11,940 nucleotides of DNA. Source: Ignavibacteria bacterium UBA4661 (GTDB lineage Bacteria; Bacteroidota; Ignavibacteria; Kapaibacteriales; UBA4661). A program made the translations under genes and the position numbers. Below the pieces are notes generated by a model. That model saw nothing but the letters and a program-made list of their open reading frames with translations, did not search any database and was not told the DNA's origin. The stretch is from contig DHLT01000328.1 in assembly GCA_002405405.1 (NCBI GenBank), forward strand, positions 1 through 11,940, written 5' to 3'. Numbering within the stretch: position 1 is the first letter of the stretch; each line of letters begins with the position of its first letter. Of the stretch, positions 1 through 8,054 are shown piece after piece.

Positions 1-4
1 TGTA

Positions 5-2425
5 TTACTTCGTGTATGTCGTAGCCCAGTCAAGCATTTCTGCAATGGTATGCAAAATGGATTCACGTGCGGCATAACCATGACTTTCAGCGGGTAGCAT
101 CACTAAGCGTGCTGTGCCGCCTGTACCTTGAATTGCTTGATACATGCGCTCGGATTGAATCGGGAATGTTCCTGTGTTATTATCCATTTCACCATGAATC
201 ATCAACAGCGGTTTTTTGATTTTATTGGCGAACATAAAAGGTGATACTTTCATGTACACATCGGTTGCTTCCCAAAATGAACGACGCTCGCTTTGAAAAC
301 CAAAGGGTGTGAGTGTACGATTGTATGCACCACTGCGAGCAATACCCGCGGCGAAAAGATCACCGGTATGTGCAAGCAAATTTGCCGTCATGAAAGCACC
401 ATAGCTATGACCGGAAACAACGACCTTCTTGCGATCAATCACACCCATCGAATCGAGTTTGTCAATCGCCGCTTTAGCATTCATCGTAATCTGTTCAACA
501 AACGTATTATTCATGGTTTCGGGATCACCAACAATCGGCATCGTTGCATCATTCAATACCGCAAAACCTTGCGTAGCAAACCACAACGGTGAAGCACCTG
601 ACAAGCGTGTAAAAGTATTCGGCGAGGTACGCACCTGACCTGCAGTACCTGCATCGGAGTATTCCAGCGGGTATGCCCAAATCAGCACAGGCAGTTTAGT
701 GCCGGGTTTGTAATTGGGTGGGAGAAATAATGTGCCGGAAAGTGGTACACCATCAGCTCTGCGAAATTTGATCAACTCTTTGCTCATGGCTTGAAGTTGA
801 GGTGCAGGATCAGTAAAGTTCGTCAGAGCCGTGCGCTTACCGGAAGAGAGTTCGAGGGTAAAGAAATTTTGTGGCGATGTTTTACTTTCACTGCGAAGCA
901 AAGCAATAGTACGTGCCGGGACTTTTGCACCTGTTTCTGCAAAACCGACGATAGATTCGAACTTGTCGCTTGCGCAAGTGAAGAGACGTTCTTTTTTCAA
1001 TGTTTGAACATTGAATTTGTCAAGCGTTGGGAAAAATCCTTTGTCGCTTGCACCTTGACCATTGAGATAAATATTATCACCATCTTGCAGAATCACGGAT
1101 GTGCCATCGGCACGAACATCCATCATGGGTGTGCCCGGATCATTGTATGCATCTTGCGCGCTCAGGTCGAACATAGTCTTCATGTTTTGAGGAGCATTCA
1201 TATCCATCATATAGGTTGTGCGCCAACGACGATCGCGGTCAAACTCCGTAATCATACACATATCTTTTTGTGCCATCCATGCCATGCCTTGCACACGGTG
1301 TTTCATGTTGGTAACAAATTGCGGTTGCGCGGTAAATGGGGCGGAAAGTTTCATAACTTTATCGCGGAAAGGTACTTTTGCAATAGGATCACCGCCATCG
1401 AGTGCTTCGAGCCATACGAGTGTGGCAGGATAGAGTTGCTGCCAGCGGATATTGCGAACACCTGTCAGCACACCTTGTCGCGGAATATTGTCCGAAACGC
1501 CAAATTGCGCCATGGCTTTTACGAGTTTGCCACTGCGATCAAGAATATCAATACTCCGTGCAAAAAGCGATGCAGGAACACGATATGAAAAAGGACGTGT
1601 CAGGCGTGTGACGAGGATAAATTGTTCGTCGGGCGATTGCTCTACGGCATCGAACAGAGCAGGTTCTCCGATGTATTGCACGCCAAGTGTTTTCACATCG
1701 ACACGAGCAAGTTGCGACATAGCATAGTACTCAAAGAGTCGCTCATCGGTAGGATTTTTCAGCATGTCTTGATAGGTAACATTCGCGGCAACTTTGCCTG
1801 AAGTTTGTTCGATGGCAGGTCCTGTGGGTATCGAGGAAACGACCGGAGCAGCACCACGCGAGGGTGCAATGGCATTGACAAGCAGAGCATTGTTATCTCC
1901 TGACCATTCCAAGGTAAAGCCGAGGATATTGTTGATACGCAGATTCGGCACTGCACGGGCAGATCCTGTCCGTGCATTGGCAATCCACAATTCAACACCA
2001 TTACTGACATCAACAGTGAAAGCAATCCATTCAGCATTGTTCGACCAACGAACGAATTGGATATTTGCTCCTGCAGGCGTTTGGATCGGTACCATTGTAC
2101 CGTCCATAAATTGCACTTTGAGTCCGGTGCGTTCACTCAAACGTTGAGGCGCAGTCAGTGCAGGATCAATGCGTAAGCCACCCAAACGCAAAATCGGTCG
2201 GGAAACGAGAGCAATCGAGGGATGTAATTTGTATGATACATGCACAAGAGCATTGCCGCGCGGGCTGGGAATAATCTGTGGAGTTGGTTCAGCATCCAGC
2301 ATCTTGACAATATCTGCCGGTGGCAATTTGTAGCCATTATTTTGTGCTGAAAGTACAGACACGGCACACCAAAGCAAACACAGTGCCATAGATGATCTGC
2401 GAAGAAAAGAGAAGTATGAGGGCAT
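5..2425 (-). CDS. Secreted S9 family peptidase, glutamyl endopeptidase (S9D)-like
   Basis: Predicted exported serine peptidase of the prolyl oligopeptidase clan (alpha/beta hydrolase with an N-terminal beta-propeller), 806 aa from the chosen start. Numbering from that start, residues 1-27 form a signal peptide: a basic RR, the hydrophobic stretch ALCLLWCAVSVL, then LSA|Q as likely cleavage site. The middle (about 30-550) looks like the propeller, and the catalytic domain begins near FRRADG at about 554. The triad is visible: Ser674 in GHSYGAFMTANLL, Asp748 in HGEMDNNTG and His782 in ESHGYAARES. The blocks IARSGAYNRTLTPFGFQ and SPFMFANKIKKP are, from memory, hallmarks of the S9D glutamyl endopeptidase group rather than of DPP-IV or acylaminoacyl peptidases. 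Glu specificity is inferred only from this likeness. The frame stays open to an ATG at 2578, but that 51-residue extension is Phe/His-rich and would bury the signal peptide, so I chose the ATG at 2425. No Shine-Dalgarno is seen. Transcribed divergently from feoAB; likely periplasmic or extracellular. Confidence 0.93.
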   Translation of the reverse strand: MPSYFSFLRRSSMALCLLWCAVSVLSAQNNGYKLPPADIVKMLDAEPTPQIIPSPRGNALVHVSYKLHPSIALVSRPILRLGGLRIDPALTAPQRLSERTGLKVQFMDGTMVPIQTPAGANIQFVRWSNNAEWIAFTVDVSNGVELWIANARTGSARAVPNLRINNILGFTLEWSGDNNALLVNAIAPSRGAAPVVSSIPTGPAIEQTSGKVAANVTYQDMLKNPTDERLFEYYAMSQLARVDVKTLGVQYIGEPALFDAVEQSPDEQFILVTRLTRPFSYRVPASLFARSIDILDRSGKLVKAMAQFGVSDNIPRQGVLTGVRNIRWQQLYPATLVWLEALDGGDPIAKVPFRDKVMKLSAPFTAQPQFVTNMKHRVQGMAWMAQKDMCMITEFDRDRRWRTTYMMDMNAPQNMKTMFDLSAQDAYNDPGTPMMDVRADGTSVILQDGDNIYLNGQGASDKGFFPTLDKFNVQTLKKERLFTCASDKFESIVGFAETGAKVPARTIALLRSESKTSPQNFFTLELSSGKRTALTNFTDPAPQLQAMSKELIKFRRADGVPLSGTLFLPPNYKPGTKLPVLIWAYPLEYSDAGTAGQVRTSPNTFTRLSGASPLWFATQGFAVLNDATMPIVGDPETMNNTFVEQITMNAKAAIDKLDSMGVIDRKKVVVSGHSYGAFMTANLLAHTGDLFAAGIARSGAYNRTLTPFGFQSERRSFWEATDVYMKVSPFMFANKIKKPLLMIHGEMDNNTGTFPIQSERMYQAIQGTGGTARLVMLPAESHGYAARESILHTIAEMLDWATTYTK

Positions 2426-2610
2426 ACGCACAGACAAGAAATGAAGGAAAAGGAAGTGAATTGAAAACAGATGATGAAAATAAGGAAAAACAACAGACAT
2501 GGTTGTTTTTGTACGCATCTCTGTCTTTTTGCTTGTCCTACAACAATGGTACAATTGCACAGGGCAATCACCTTGCATTATCGCTTCAGCTATTCTTTAT
2601 CACAAACTCC

Positions 2611-2639
2611 TTGATCCTTATTTGGATTTTGTCTAATTT
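2611..2639 (+). promoter_or_regulatory. Possible sigma70-like promoter for feoAB
   Basis: TTGATC (2611-2616) and TAATTT (2634-2639) are separated by exactly 17 bases and lie about 90 bases before the feoA ATG. The matches to the consensus are modest: 4 of 6 in the -35 and 3 of 6 in the -10. No Bacteroidetes-type TAnnTTTG -7 element was found in its place. The -10 candidate overlaps the TCTAA-T-TTAGA dyad, which would suit repression by a metal-sensing regulator. Treat as a suggestion only. Confidence 0.25.
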
Positions 2640-2645
2640 AGAAAA
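2629..2645. promoter_or_regulatory. Candidate operator dyad upstream of feoA
   Basis: TCTAA-T-TTAGA (2632-2642) is a perfect 5-1-5 inverted repeat. Allowing one mismatch, it extends by two further pairs on each side, to 2629-2645. Iron-uptake operons are usually iron-repressed through Fur or DtxR-family proteins, and a dyad overlapping the putative -10 is the expected layout. The bases do not fit the classical Fur box (GATAATGATAATCATTATC) and resemble DtxR sites only through TTAG, so the regulator is unassigned. Confidence 0.35.
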
Positions 2646-2686
2646 GTATCGTTCAATACACTGCTTTTCGACATGTTCTATCGAAC

Positions 2687-2698
2687 GCATACGTATGC
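2687..2698. promoter_or_regulatory. 12-bp perfect palindrome before feoA
   Basis: GCATACGTATGC is a perfect 12-base palindrome ending 29 bases before the feoA ATG. Just upstream, 2650-2658 and 2679-2687 can pair (CGTTC and ATA against TAT and GAACG, with one A-C mismatch, 20-base loop), so the leader could also fold. It could be a second operator or a chance palindrome. No function can be read from the sequence. Confidence 0.25.
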
Positions 2699-2727
2699 AA
2701 TTTTTCGTTTCGTTTTTTCGAAGCACT

Positions 2728-2946
2728 ATGAAGAAACTTGAAGAAGGCAACAACGCACGAATTAAGTGCTACTGCGAGCATAACAGTTTTACAGAACGGT
2801 TACGCGAATTGGGTATGACCGAGGGAACAACGTTTACTGTTGTGCGTAAAGCACCTTTCAATGGTCCTCTGCACATCAAATGTGGCTCCTGCCATTTGAT
2901 GCTTCGCCCAGAAGAAACTCAATTCATCGACATTGAAATTGTGTGA
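2728..2946 (+). CDS. feoA: FeoA, ferrous iron transport accessory protein
   Basis: Small cytoplasmic SH3-like protein of 72 aa, the usual FeoA size, thought to act on the FeoB G-protein or channel during Fe(II) uptake. The signature is clear: RLRELGMTEGTTFTVVRKAPFNGPL (residues about 25-47), then HIKCGSCHLMLRPEE with the typical L-LR-EE ending and a closing IDIEIV strand. The start is the ATG at 2728 (MKKLEEG). The frame is open further upstream, but that sequence has no FeoA character. No Shine-Dalgarno is visible. The TGA at 2944-2946 overlaps the GTG start of feoB (GTGA), so the two genes are very probably translationally coupled. Unusual feature: four cysteines as CYC (14, 16) and CGSC (52, 55), with His18 and His56 close by, which may form a metal or redox site. 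Family membership is secure; the cysteine role is inference. Confidence 0.93.
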   Translation: MKKLEEGNNARIKCYCEHNSFTERLRELGMTEGTTFTVVRKAPFNGPLHIKCGSCHLMLRPEETQFIDIEIV

Positions 2947-4841
2947 GCACTTCAACTGAATTTCCTTCTCCCTCTGTTGCTTTTGTTGGTAATCCAAACT
3001 GCGGTAAGTCCACCATTTTTAATGCCTTAACCGGATTACGACAAAAAGTTGCCAATTTCCCCGGTGTCACGGTTGAGCCGGCAACTGCCACGCTTTCATT
3101 CTCCAAATCACTATCAAGCACATCTGCATCGAGTAGCACCTATACGGTCGTCGATTTACCGGGATTATACAGTCTTTCCCCAAAAACACCTGATGAAGAA
3201 TTATCTGTTCGCGTTGTACGGGGTGAGCATGAGCATTATCCTCAGCCCTCAGCACTTGTGTATGTTATGGAAGCTACTTCCCTTGAAAAGGGATTGTTTT
3301 TCTATTCACAAATTGCTGAACTCGGCATTCCATTGGTGGTGGTGGTGACCATGATTGACACTGTCAAAGCGAATGGCGGTGTCTTTGATGATATCGCTTT
3401 GGAACATGCTCTTGGCGTACCGGTGATTAGCATTGTCGGGCATAAAGGCATTGGCTTAGAGGAGCTGCGCCATGCTCTTGCCGAACAGGCATTTCAAATA
3501 CCAACACCTCTTGTAGGGAGCAATGCTACGATCGAAGAGCGTTATGCAGCTGCCCGCACAACAACGCTCGATGTCGTTAAAATGACAACCGATGACGTTC
3601 TGACAAGAAAAATTGACAAAGTTGTGCTCCACCCGGTGTGGGGACCTATGATTTTTGTCATGGTCATGGTCATTTTCTTTCAAGCCATCTTTGCTTGGGC
3701 AGAGCCGGCGAAAGAATTGATTGAGGGTGCCATTGGTTATTTGCAAGCATGGGTCGTGCAAATATTGCCCGATGGTATTGTTCAAGATTTTGTTTCTAAA
3801 GGAATCATTGCCAACGTCGGTGCTGTAGTTGTTTTTCTGCCGCAAATAGTTGTACTGACACTGATGATCTCTGTCCTTGAAGATTTCGGGTATTTGTCGC
3901 GAGCGGCATTTTTAGTAGATCGTCTCATGGGAGTGTTCGGTTTACAAGGACGTTCATTTATTCCCATTCTTGGTTCTTTTGCTTGTGCAATCCCCGGCAT
4001 CATGTCGGCGCGGATTATTCCCTCGGAAAAAGATCGTATGGCAACGATAATGGTTGCACACCTGATGACGTGTTCAGCTCGTTTGCCGGTCTATGTCTTG
4101 CTTATTAGTGTGTTTGTACCGAGCACTACGGTGTTGGGTGTGATGAATTTACAAGCTGTTGTTTTGATGGGGCTATATTTTTTTGCGGGCTTGTCAGGTT
4201 TGATTATTGCAAAAATTTTTAAGTCCACCATGTTTGCCGGATCGAAATTGCCTTTCTTGATGGAGTTGCCTCCGTATCGTTTTCCTACATGGCGAACCCA
4301 ATGGATAACGCTGTGGCACCGAAGTAAGTCATTCTTGACATCGGCGGGGACAATTATTCTTTTTCTCTCGGTAGTGTTGTGGTGCTTGTCGGCATTTCCG
4401 CGTGTGCAGGTGCCGGAAGGTATGACGGGCGTACAGGCAGAACAATTCCAATTAGAGCATTCGATACTTGGCACTATCGGCAAAACAATTCAACCGGTAT
4501 TTGCCCCATTGGGATTTGATTGGAAAATCACCGTAGGTGTTCTCAGCAGTTTTGCCGCACGCGAAGTCTTTGTTGCCGTGATGGCTCAAGTCTATTCAGT
4601 TGATGTATCCGGTGGTGAAGATACACTTAAAGCAGTCTTGCAACAGTCGATTACTCTTCCGATTGCACTGAGTGTCATTGCCTTTTATGTCTATGCCTTG
4701 CAGTGTATTTCCACTATCGCTATCATGAAGCGCGAGACCGGCTCGTGGAAATATCCCGCGCTTGCTTTTGCGTATACCTTAGTGCTTGCCTATGGTGCAT
4801 CGTGGCTGACATTCACGATAGCCCAGATGTTTTTGCATTAG
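2943..4841 (+). CDS. feoB: FeoB, ferrous iron transporter with GTPase domain
   Basis: Inner-membrane Fe(II) transporter with an N-terminal G domain, 632 aa, shorter than the roughly 770 aa of E. coli FeoB. G-domain motifs: G1 GNPNCGKS at 16-23, G2 Thr in FPGVTVE at about 39-45, G3 DLPG at 71-74. The G4 position reads TMID (136-139) where NxxD is usual. G5 is probably the SIVGHKG region near 163-169. A Ser-rich loop (about 52-66) sits between G2 and G3. The membrane part starts near HPVWGP (230) and holds two Gate/nucleoside-recognition repeats: the first includes GSFACAIPGIMSAR (344-357) and MTCSARLP (375-382), the second SFAAREVFVAVMAQV (536-550) and the C-terminal YALQCISTIAIMKRETGSWK segment with its conserved-type Cys588. 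The start is GTG inside the GTGA overlap with feoA; the next in-frame ATG lies after G1 and G3, so GTG is required. No FeoC is seen, and the next gene is convergent. Confidence 0.96.
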   Translation: MSTSTEFPSPSVAFVGNPNCGKSTIFNALTGLRQKVANFPGVTVEPATATLSFSKSLSSTSASSSTYTVVDLPGLYSLSPKTPDEELSVRVVRGEHEHYPQPSALVYVMEATSLEKGLFFYSQIAELGIPLVVVVTMIDTVKANGGVFDDIALEHALGVPVISIVGHKGIGLEELRHALAEQAFQIPTPLVGSNATIEERYAAARTTTLDVVKMTTDDVLTRKIDKVVLHPVWGPMIFVMVMVIFFQAIFAWAEPAKELIEGAIGYLQAWVVQILPDGIVQDFVSKGIIANVGAVVVFLPQIVVLTLMISVLEDFGYLSRAAFLVDRLMGVFGLQGRSFIPILGSFACAIPGIMSARIIPSEKDRMATIMVAHLMTCSARLPVYVLLISVFVPSTTVLGVMNLQAVVLMGLYFFAGLSGLIIAKIFKSTMFAGSKLPFLMELPPYRFPTWRTQWITLWHRSKSFLTSAGTIILFLSVVLWCLSAFPRVQVPEGMTGVQAEQFQLEHSILGTIGKTIQPVFAPLGFDWKITVGVLSSFAAREVFVAVMAQVYSVDVSGGEDTLKAVLQQSITLPIALSVIAFYVYALQCISTIAIMKRETGSWKYPALAFAYTLVLAYGASWLTFTIAQMFLH

Positions 4842-4856
4842 CGATTGTTTTTCCTA

Positions 4857-7800
4857 TTACGCTGTTTTTTGTCGAATATGAGCGAAGAGATTCAGTGCGC
4901 GAGAACGAAGATTCTCTACTATTGCGTACACAGCAGGTACCAGCACTAATGTGAGAATCATCGAGCTTGTCAAGCCACCGATCAGTACCCACGCCAAACT
5001 GTTTTTCCATTCTGCTCCGGCACCACTTGCAAGTGCAATGGGCAACATTCCCACGACCATCGCAACAGTTGTCATGACAATCGGGCGTAAACGTGAGCGA
5101 CCTGCTTCGATAAGAGCGGCAAGGGTGTCCATACCAAATTCAACACGGTTTTGGTTGGTACGGTCAACTAAAAGAATTGCATTTTTTGTTACCAAACCCA
5201 CAAGCATAATCATACCGAGAACTGAAAAAAGATTCAAGGTCTGGTGTGCAAGTGCCAGAGCAACCAAAGCACCGACAATCGCTACGGGTACGGAAAACAA
5301 TACCACAAAAGGATAGACCCACGAATTATAGAGTGCCACCATAATGAGATAGACAAAAAGAATTGCCGCGCCGAGTGCAATGCCGAGTTTGAGAAAAGAA
5401 TCTTCCATCATTTCAACATCGCCCTCAAAGCCAATACGTGTACCGGCAGGAAATTGTGTTGCGGAAATTTTTTCTTGAATTTCTCTGCTGACTTCACCGA
5501 CCGAGCGATTTTCGATTTGCGCATACAGCGTTGCTGAATTATTGCGGTTTTTGCGATCTAATTTGGCAGGTGCAAGGGCTTCATGAAAACGGATGAATTG
5601 TCGTAATTCAATATTCTGCCCTTGTGCATTTGGTACAGTCAGTAAGCCGAGTGCTTCTGTACGTGAGCGTGTGGGGGCAGACATTTGCATTCGCAAAGGA
5701 AATTCCTTGATGCCTTGCGTTGTCATCATGCGGAGTTTGGTTTCGTCATCACCTGTCAGGGCTATGCGTAATGTTGTTGCTGCAATATCAGGCTGTACGC
5801 CAAGTGCCGCCATCATGCTGTGGTCAATATCCGCACGAACTTCCGAGCGACTGTTACCAGTCGTCAAGCGAATATCCTGTGTCCCTTGAACAGATTCGAC
5901 CAACATACGGAGTTGTTGTATAGCGTACTGGACTGAGTCTCGGTTTGCACCGGATACCGTCAAGATAATCGGAGCATCGTTGGCAGTGCCAAGCAGACCG
6001 ATTGCCGCTACGCGTACTTTGATATCAGGAATCGCCTGAATATGTGCTTTCACGCGGCGGATAAAATCCGTTGATGTACTATGCCGTTGCTTCTTCGGCA
6101 CAAGAGAAAGTGTCATTTCCGCACCATTGCGTTCGCCGGCGGAAAATGCATCGGGTGGTGCGCCGACATTGACGAACATTTTTGCAAGATCAGAAGCAAT
6201 GACGGGATCACGCCGCAAAGATTCTTCGATGGCAAGAAGGGTCTCATTGGTGCGGTCGAGCGGAGTACCAGAAGGTAATTCTACAAAAACAGATAATTCA
6301 CTTCGGTCGGACGAAGACACAAATTCACCGCCAACATAACCTGCAACAACCAATCCAAGCGAACCAACAACGCATAACAGAGCGATAGTTAATGTCATAA
6401 AACGATGCCGTAAACTCAAGCCCAATACCCGCTCATAGACGCGAATAACAGCTGAAAAAGCACGCTCAAACATGAGAGCAAATTTGCCGAAGAATGTTTG
6501 TTGCTGAGTGCTGTCGTGAGTATCGTGGTACACAGCAAAACGGCTTGCTAACATCGGAGTTAAGGTGAACGATACCAATAAACTTGTTAGTGTCGAAATA
6601 ACCATAACGAGTGCGAACTCGCGGAGAATACTGCCCACCATGCCGGGAACAATCGCAATCGGTACAAACACGACGACATCGACAAGCGTAATCGAAAGAG
6701 CAGAAAACCCAATTTCATTGCGTCCGTCTAAGGCGGCTTGAACTTTAGATTTTTTCATTGCCAAATGGCGATGGATATTTTCAAGAACAACGATCGAATC
6801 ATCAACGAGAATACCAATGACAAGCGACATTGCTAAGAGAGTCATAAGATTCAGTGAAAAACCCATTGCCCACATACCAATGTAGGTTACGGCAAGCGAG
6901 GTTGGAATAGATACCGACACAATTAATGGATCACGCAAAGAATGAAGGAAAACCAGCATAACGAGCGCGACCAAACCAATAGCAAGAAGTAAATCGACAT
7001 TCACTGCATGAGCGGCTTCGAGTGTAAATGCGGAGGCATCGGAAGCAACATCAAAATGCAAACCTGCATGAGTATATTCTTTTTCCATGCTGGACATTTC
7101 TTTACGAAGAAGTGCTGATACATTTACGGCATTGGCATCGGCTTGTTTATTGATGAGTAAGCCGATCGCTGTTGCACCATTTAAGCGATTGATGTTGGTT
7201 ATATCTTTCATGCCATCATCAATCACTGCAATATTTTTCACACGGACTGTTGCTCCATTCGGTGCACTCAGAATCGGTAGTTCCATAATGTCGGAAACTC
7301 TTGAAAACTTTCCCGCAAGACGTACGGATACGGAGCGTTCGGAGGAAAGAACAATACCAGCCGGTGTATCGGTATTAGCAGATTTAATGGCTTGAACGAC
7401 CATCGCCAAGCTAAGGTTATAGGCACGCAACTTATCAGGATCGATATTCATACGAATTTCACGCTCTTCACCGCCGATGAGCTGAATTTGCCCAACGCCT
7501 TGCAGCTGAGCTAAGCGAGGTTTTATTTGATCATTCATCAAGACAAACATATCGCGAGCATCAGGTAATGTACTAGTTGCAGAAATACGCATAATGGGTA
7601 AGTCATCAAGTGAAAAGCGCAGTACAGACGGCGGCTTGACCCCTTGAGGTAATTGTGCAAGAATCTCATTCACCTTTCGTTGTGATTCTTGTACGCACAC
7701 ATCGCCATTAGCATGTTGCTGAAATTCAATCGAAACAAAGGACATGCCTTCGGATGACGATGAGGATACCCTTTTGATATTGTTAATTGTCGATATCGCC

Positions 7801-8006
7801 TCTTCGATCGGCTTCGTAATGGAGGTTTCGACATCGGCAGGTGATGCACCCGGATAACTCGTAATAATTGTAACTGCCGGTGCTGCAATATTCGGCAGCA
7901 ATTCGTAGCGTAGTTGGGCATAGCCAAAGATGCCAAGAACAACGCAGAACAAGAAAAAAACGATGATAAGAATCGGGCGTTTGATGGAGAGTTCTGTAAG
8001 AGTCAT
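4857..8006 (-). CDS. RND efflux pump, inner-membrane transporter (AcrB/HAE1-like)
   Basis: Proton-driven inner-membrane pump of a tripartite efflux system, 1049 aa, the normal length for AcrB-type transporters. It opens with the family N-terminus (SIKRPILIIVFFLFCVVLG, TM1) and has TM blocks at about 335-490 and 870-1035, two large periplasmic loops between, and an internal repeat. Proton-relay residues are present: Asp402-Asp403 in GILVDDSIVVLEN (TM4), Lys941 in GLVTKNAILLVD (TM10) and Arg974 in RLRPIVMTT. PGASPADVE near 52-60 is typical of the porter domain. The relay and length point to drug or hydrophobe export (HAE1) and not to heavy-metal CusA or SecDF, but the substrate cannot be read from sequence. 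It follows its adaptor gene in the same operon after 48 bases, and no SD is visible before the ATG at 8006. Its stop lies 15 bases from the convergent feoB stop, with no clear terminator hairpin between them. Confidence 0.96.
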   Translation of the reverse strand: MTLTELSIKRPILIIVFFLFCVVLGIFGYAQLRYELLPNIAAPAVTIITSYPGASPADVETSITKPIEEAISTINNIKRVSSSSSEGMSFVSIEFQQHANGDVCVQESQRKVNEILAQLPQGVKPPSVLRFSLDDLPIMRISATSTLPDARDMFVLMNDQIKPRLAQLQGVGQIQLIGGEEREIRMNIDPDKLRAYNLSLAMVVQAIKSANTDTPAGIVLSSERSVSVRLAGKFSRVSDIMELPILSAPNGATVRVKNIAVIDDGMKDITNINRLNGATAIGLLINKQADANAVNVSALLRKEMSSMEKEYTHAGLHFDVASDASAFTLEAAHAVNVDLLLAIGLVALVMLVFLHSLRDPLIVSVSIPTSLAVTYIGMWAMGFSLNLMTLLAMSLVIGILVDDSIVVLENIHRHLAMKKSKVQAALDGRNEIGFSALSITLVDVVVFVPIAIVPGMVGSILREFALVMVISTLTSLLVSFTLTPMLASRFAVYHDTHDSTQQQTFFGKFALMFERAFSAVIRVYERVLGLSLRHRFMTLTIALLCVVGSLGLVVAGYVGGEFVSSSDRSELSVFVELPSGTPLDRTNETLLAIEESLRRDPVIASDLAKMFVNVGAPPDAFSAGERNGAEMTLSLVPKKQRHSTSTDFIRRVKAHIQAIPDIKVRVAAIGLLGTANDAPIILTVSGANRDSVQYAIQQLRMLVESVQGTQDIRLTTGNSRSEVRADIDHSMMAALGVQPDIAATTLRIALTGDDETKLRMMTTQGIKEFPLRMQMSAPTRSRTEALGLLTVPNAQGQNIELRQFIRFHEALAPAKLDRKNRNNSATLYAQIENRSVGEVSREIQEKISATQFPAGTRIGFEGDVEMMEDSFLKLGIALGAAILFVYLIMVALYNSWVYPFVVLFSVPVAIVGALVALALAHQTLNLFSVLGMIMLVGLVTKNAILLVDRTNQNRVEFGMDTLAALIEAGRSRLRPIVMTTVAMVVGMLPIALASGAGAEWKNSLAWVLIGGLTSSMILTLVLVPAVYAIVENLRSRALNLFAHIRQKTA

Positions 8007-8054
8007 GGGAGCAGCACAAAGAAAAAATGAAAGAAAAAGTCTCGAAGATGAAGA

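Larger units (their letters stand above)
2426..2727. other. Divergent intergenic region between peptidase and feoA
   Basis: About 300 bases separate the chosen peptidase start from the feoA start. Both possible longer reading frames, the peptidase extension to 2578 and a feoA extension back to 2392, run into it but show no family-like sequence. It is AT-rich and must carry the promoters of both divergent genes. Two short perfect dyads and a promoter-like pair on the feo side are listed separately. I found no RNA gene or convincing riboswitch. Confidence 0.6.

Noticed and set aside
791..1588. 265-codon open frame on the plus strand inside the peptidase gene
   Set aside because: Cys/His/Ile-rich antisense shadow of a well-supported gene, with no recognisable domain.
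2426..2578. 51-residue N-terminal extension of the S9 peptidase up to the ATG at 2578
   Set aside because: It is Phe/His/Cys-rich, unlike the family, and would place the clear signal peptide internally. The ATG at 2425 gives a standard exported precursor.
2392..2727. Long upstream extension of the feoA frame
   Set aside because: FeoA is about 72-80 aa and the whole domain lies after 2728. The extension has no domain-like sequence and overlaps the divergent regulatory region.
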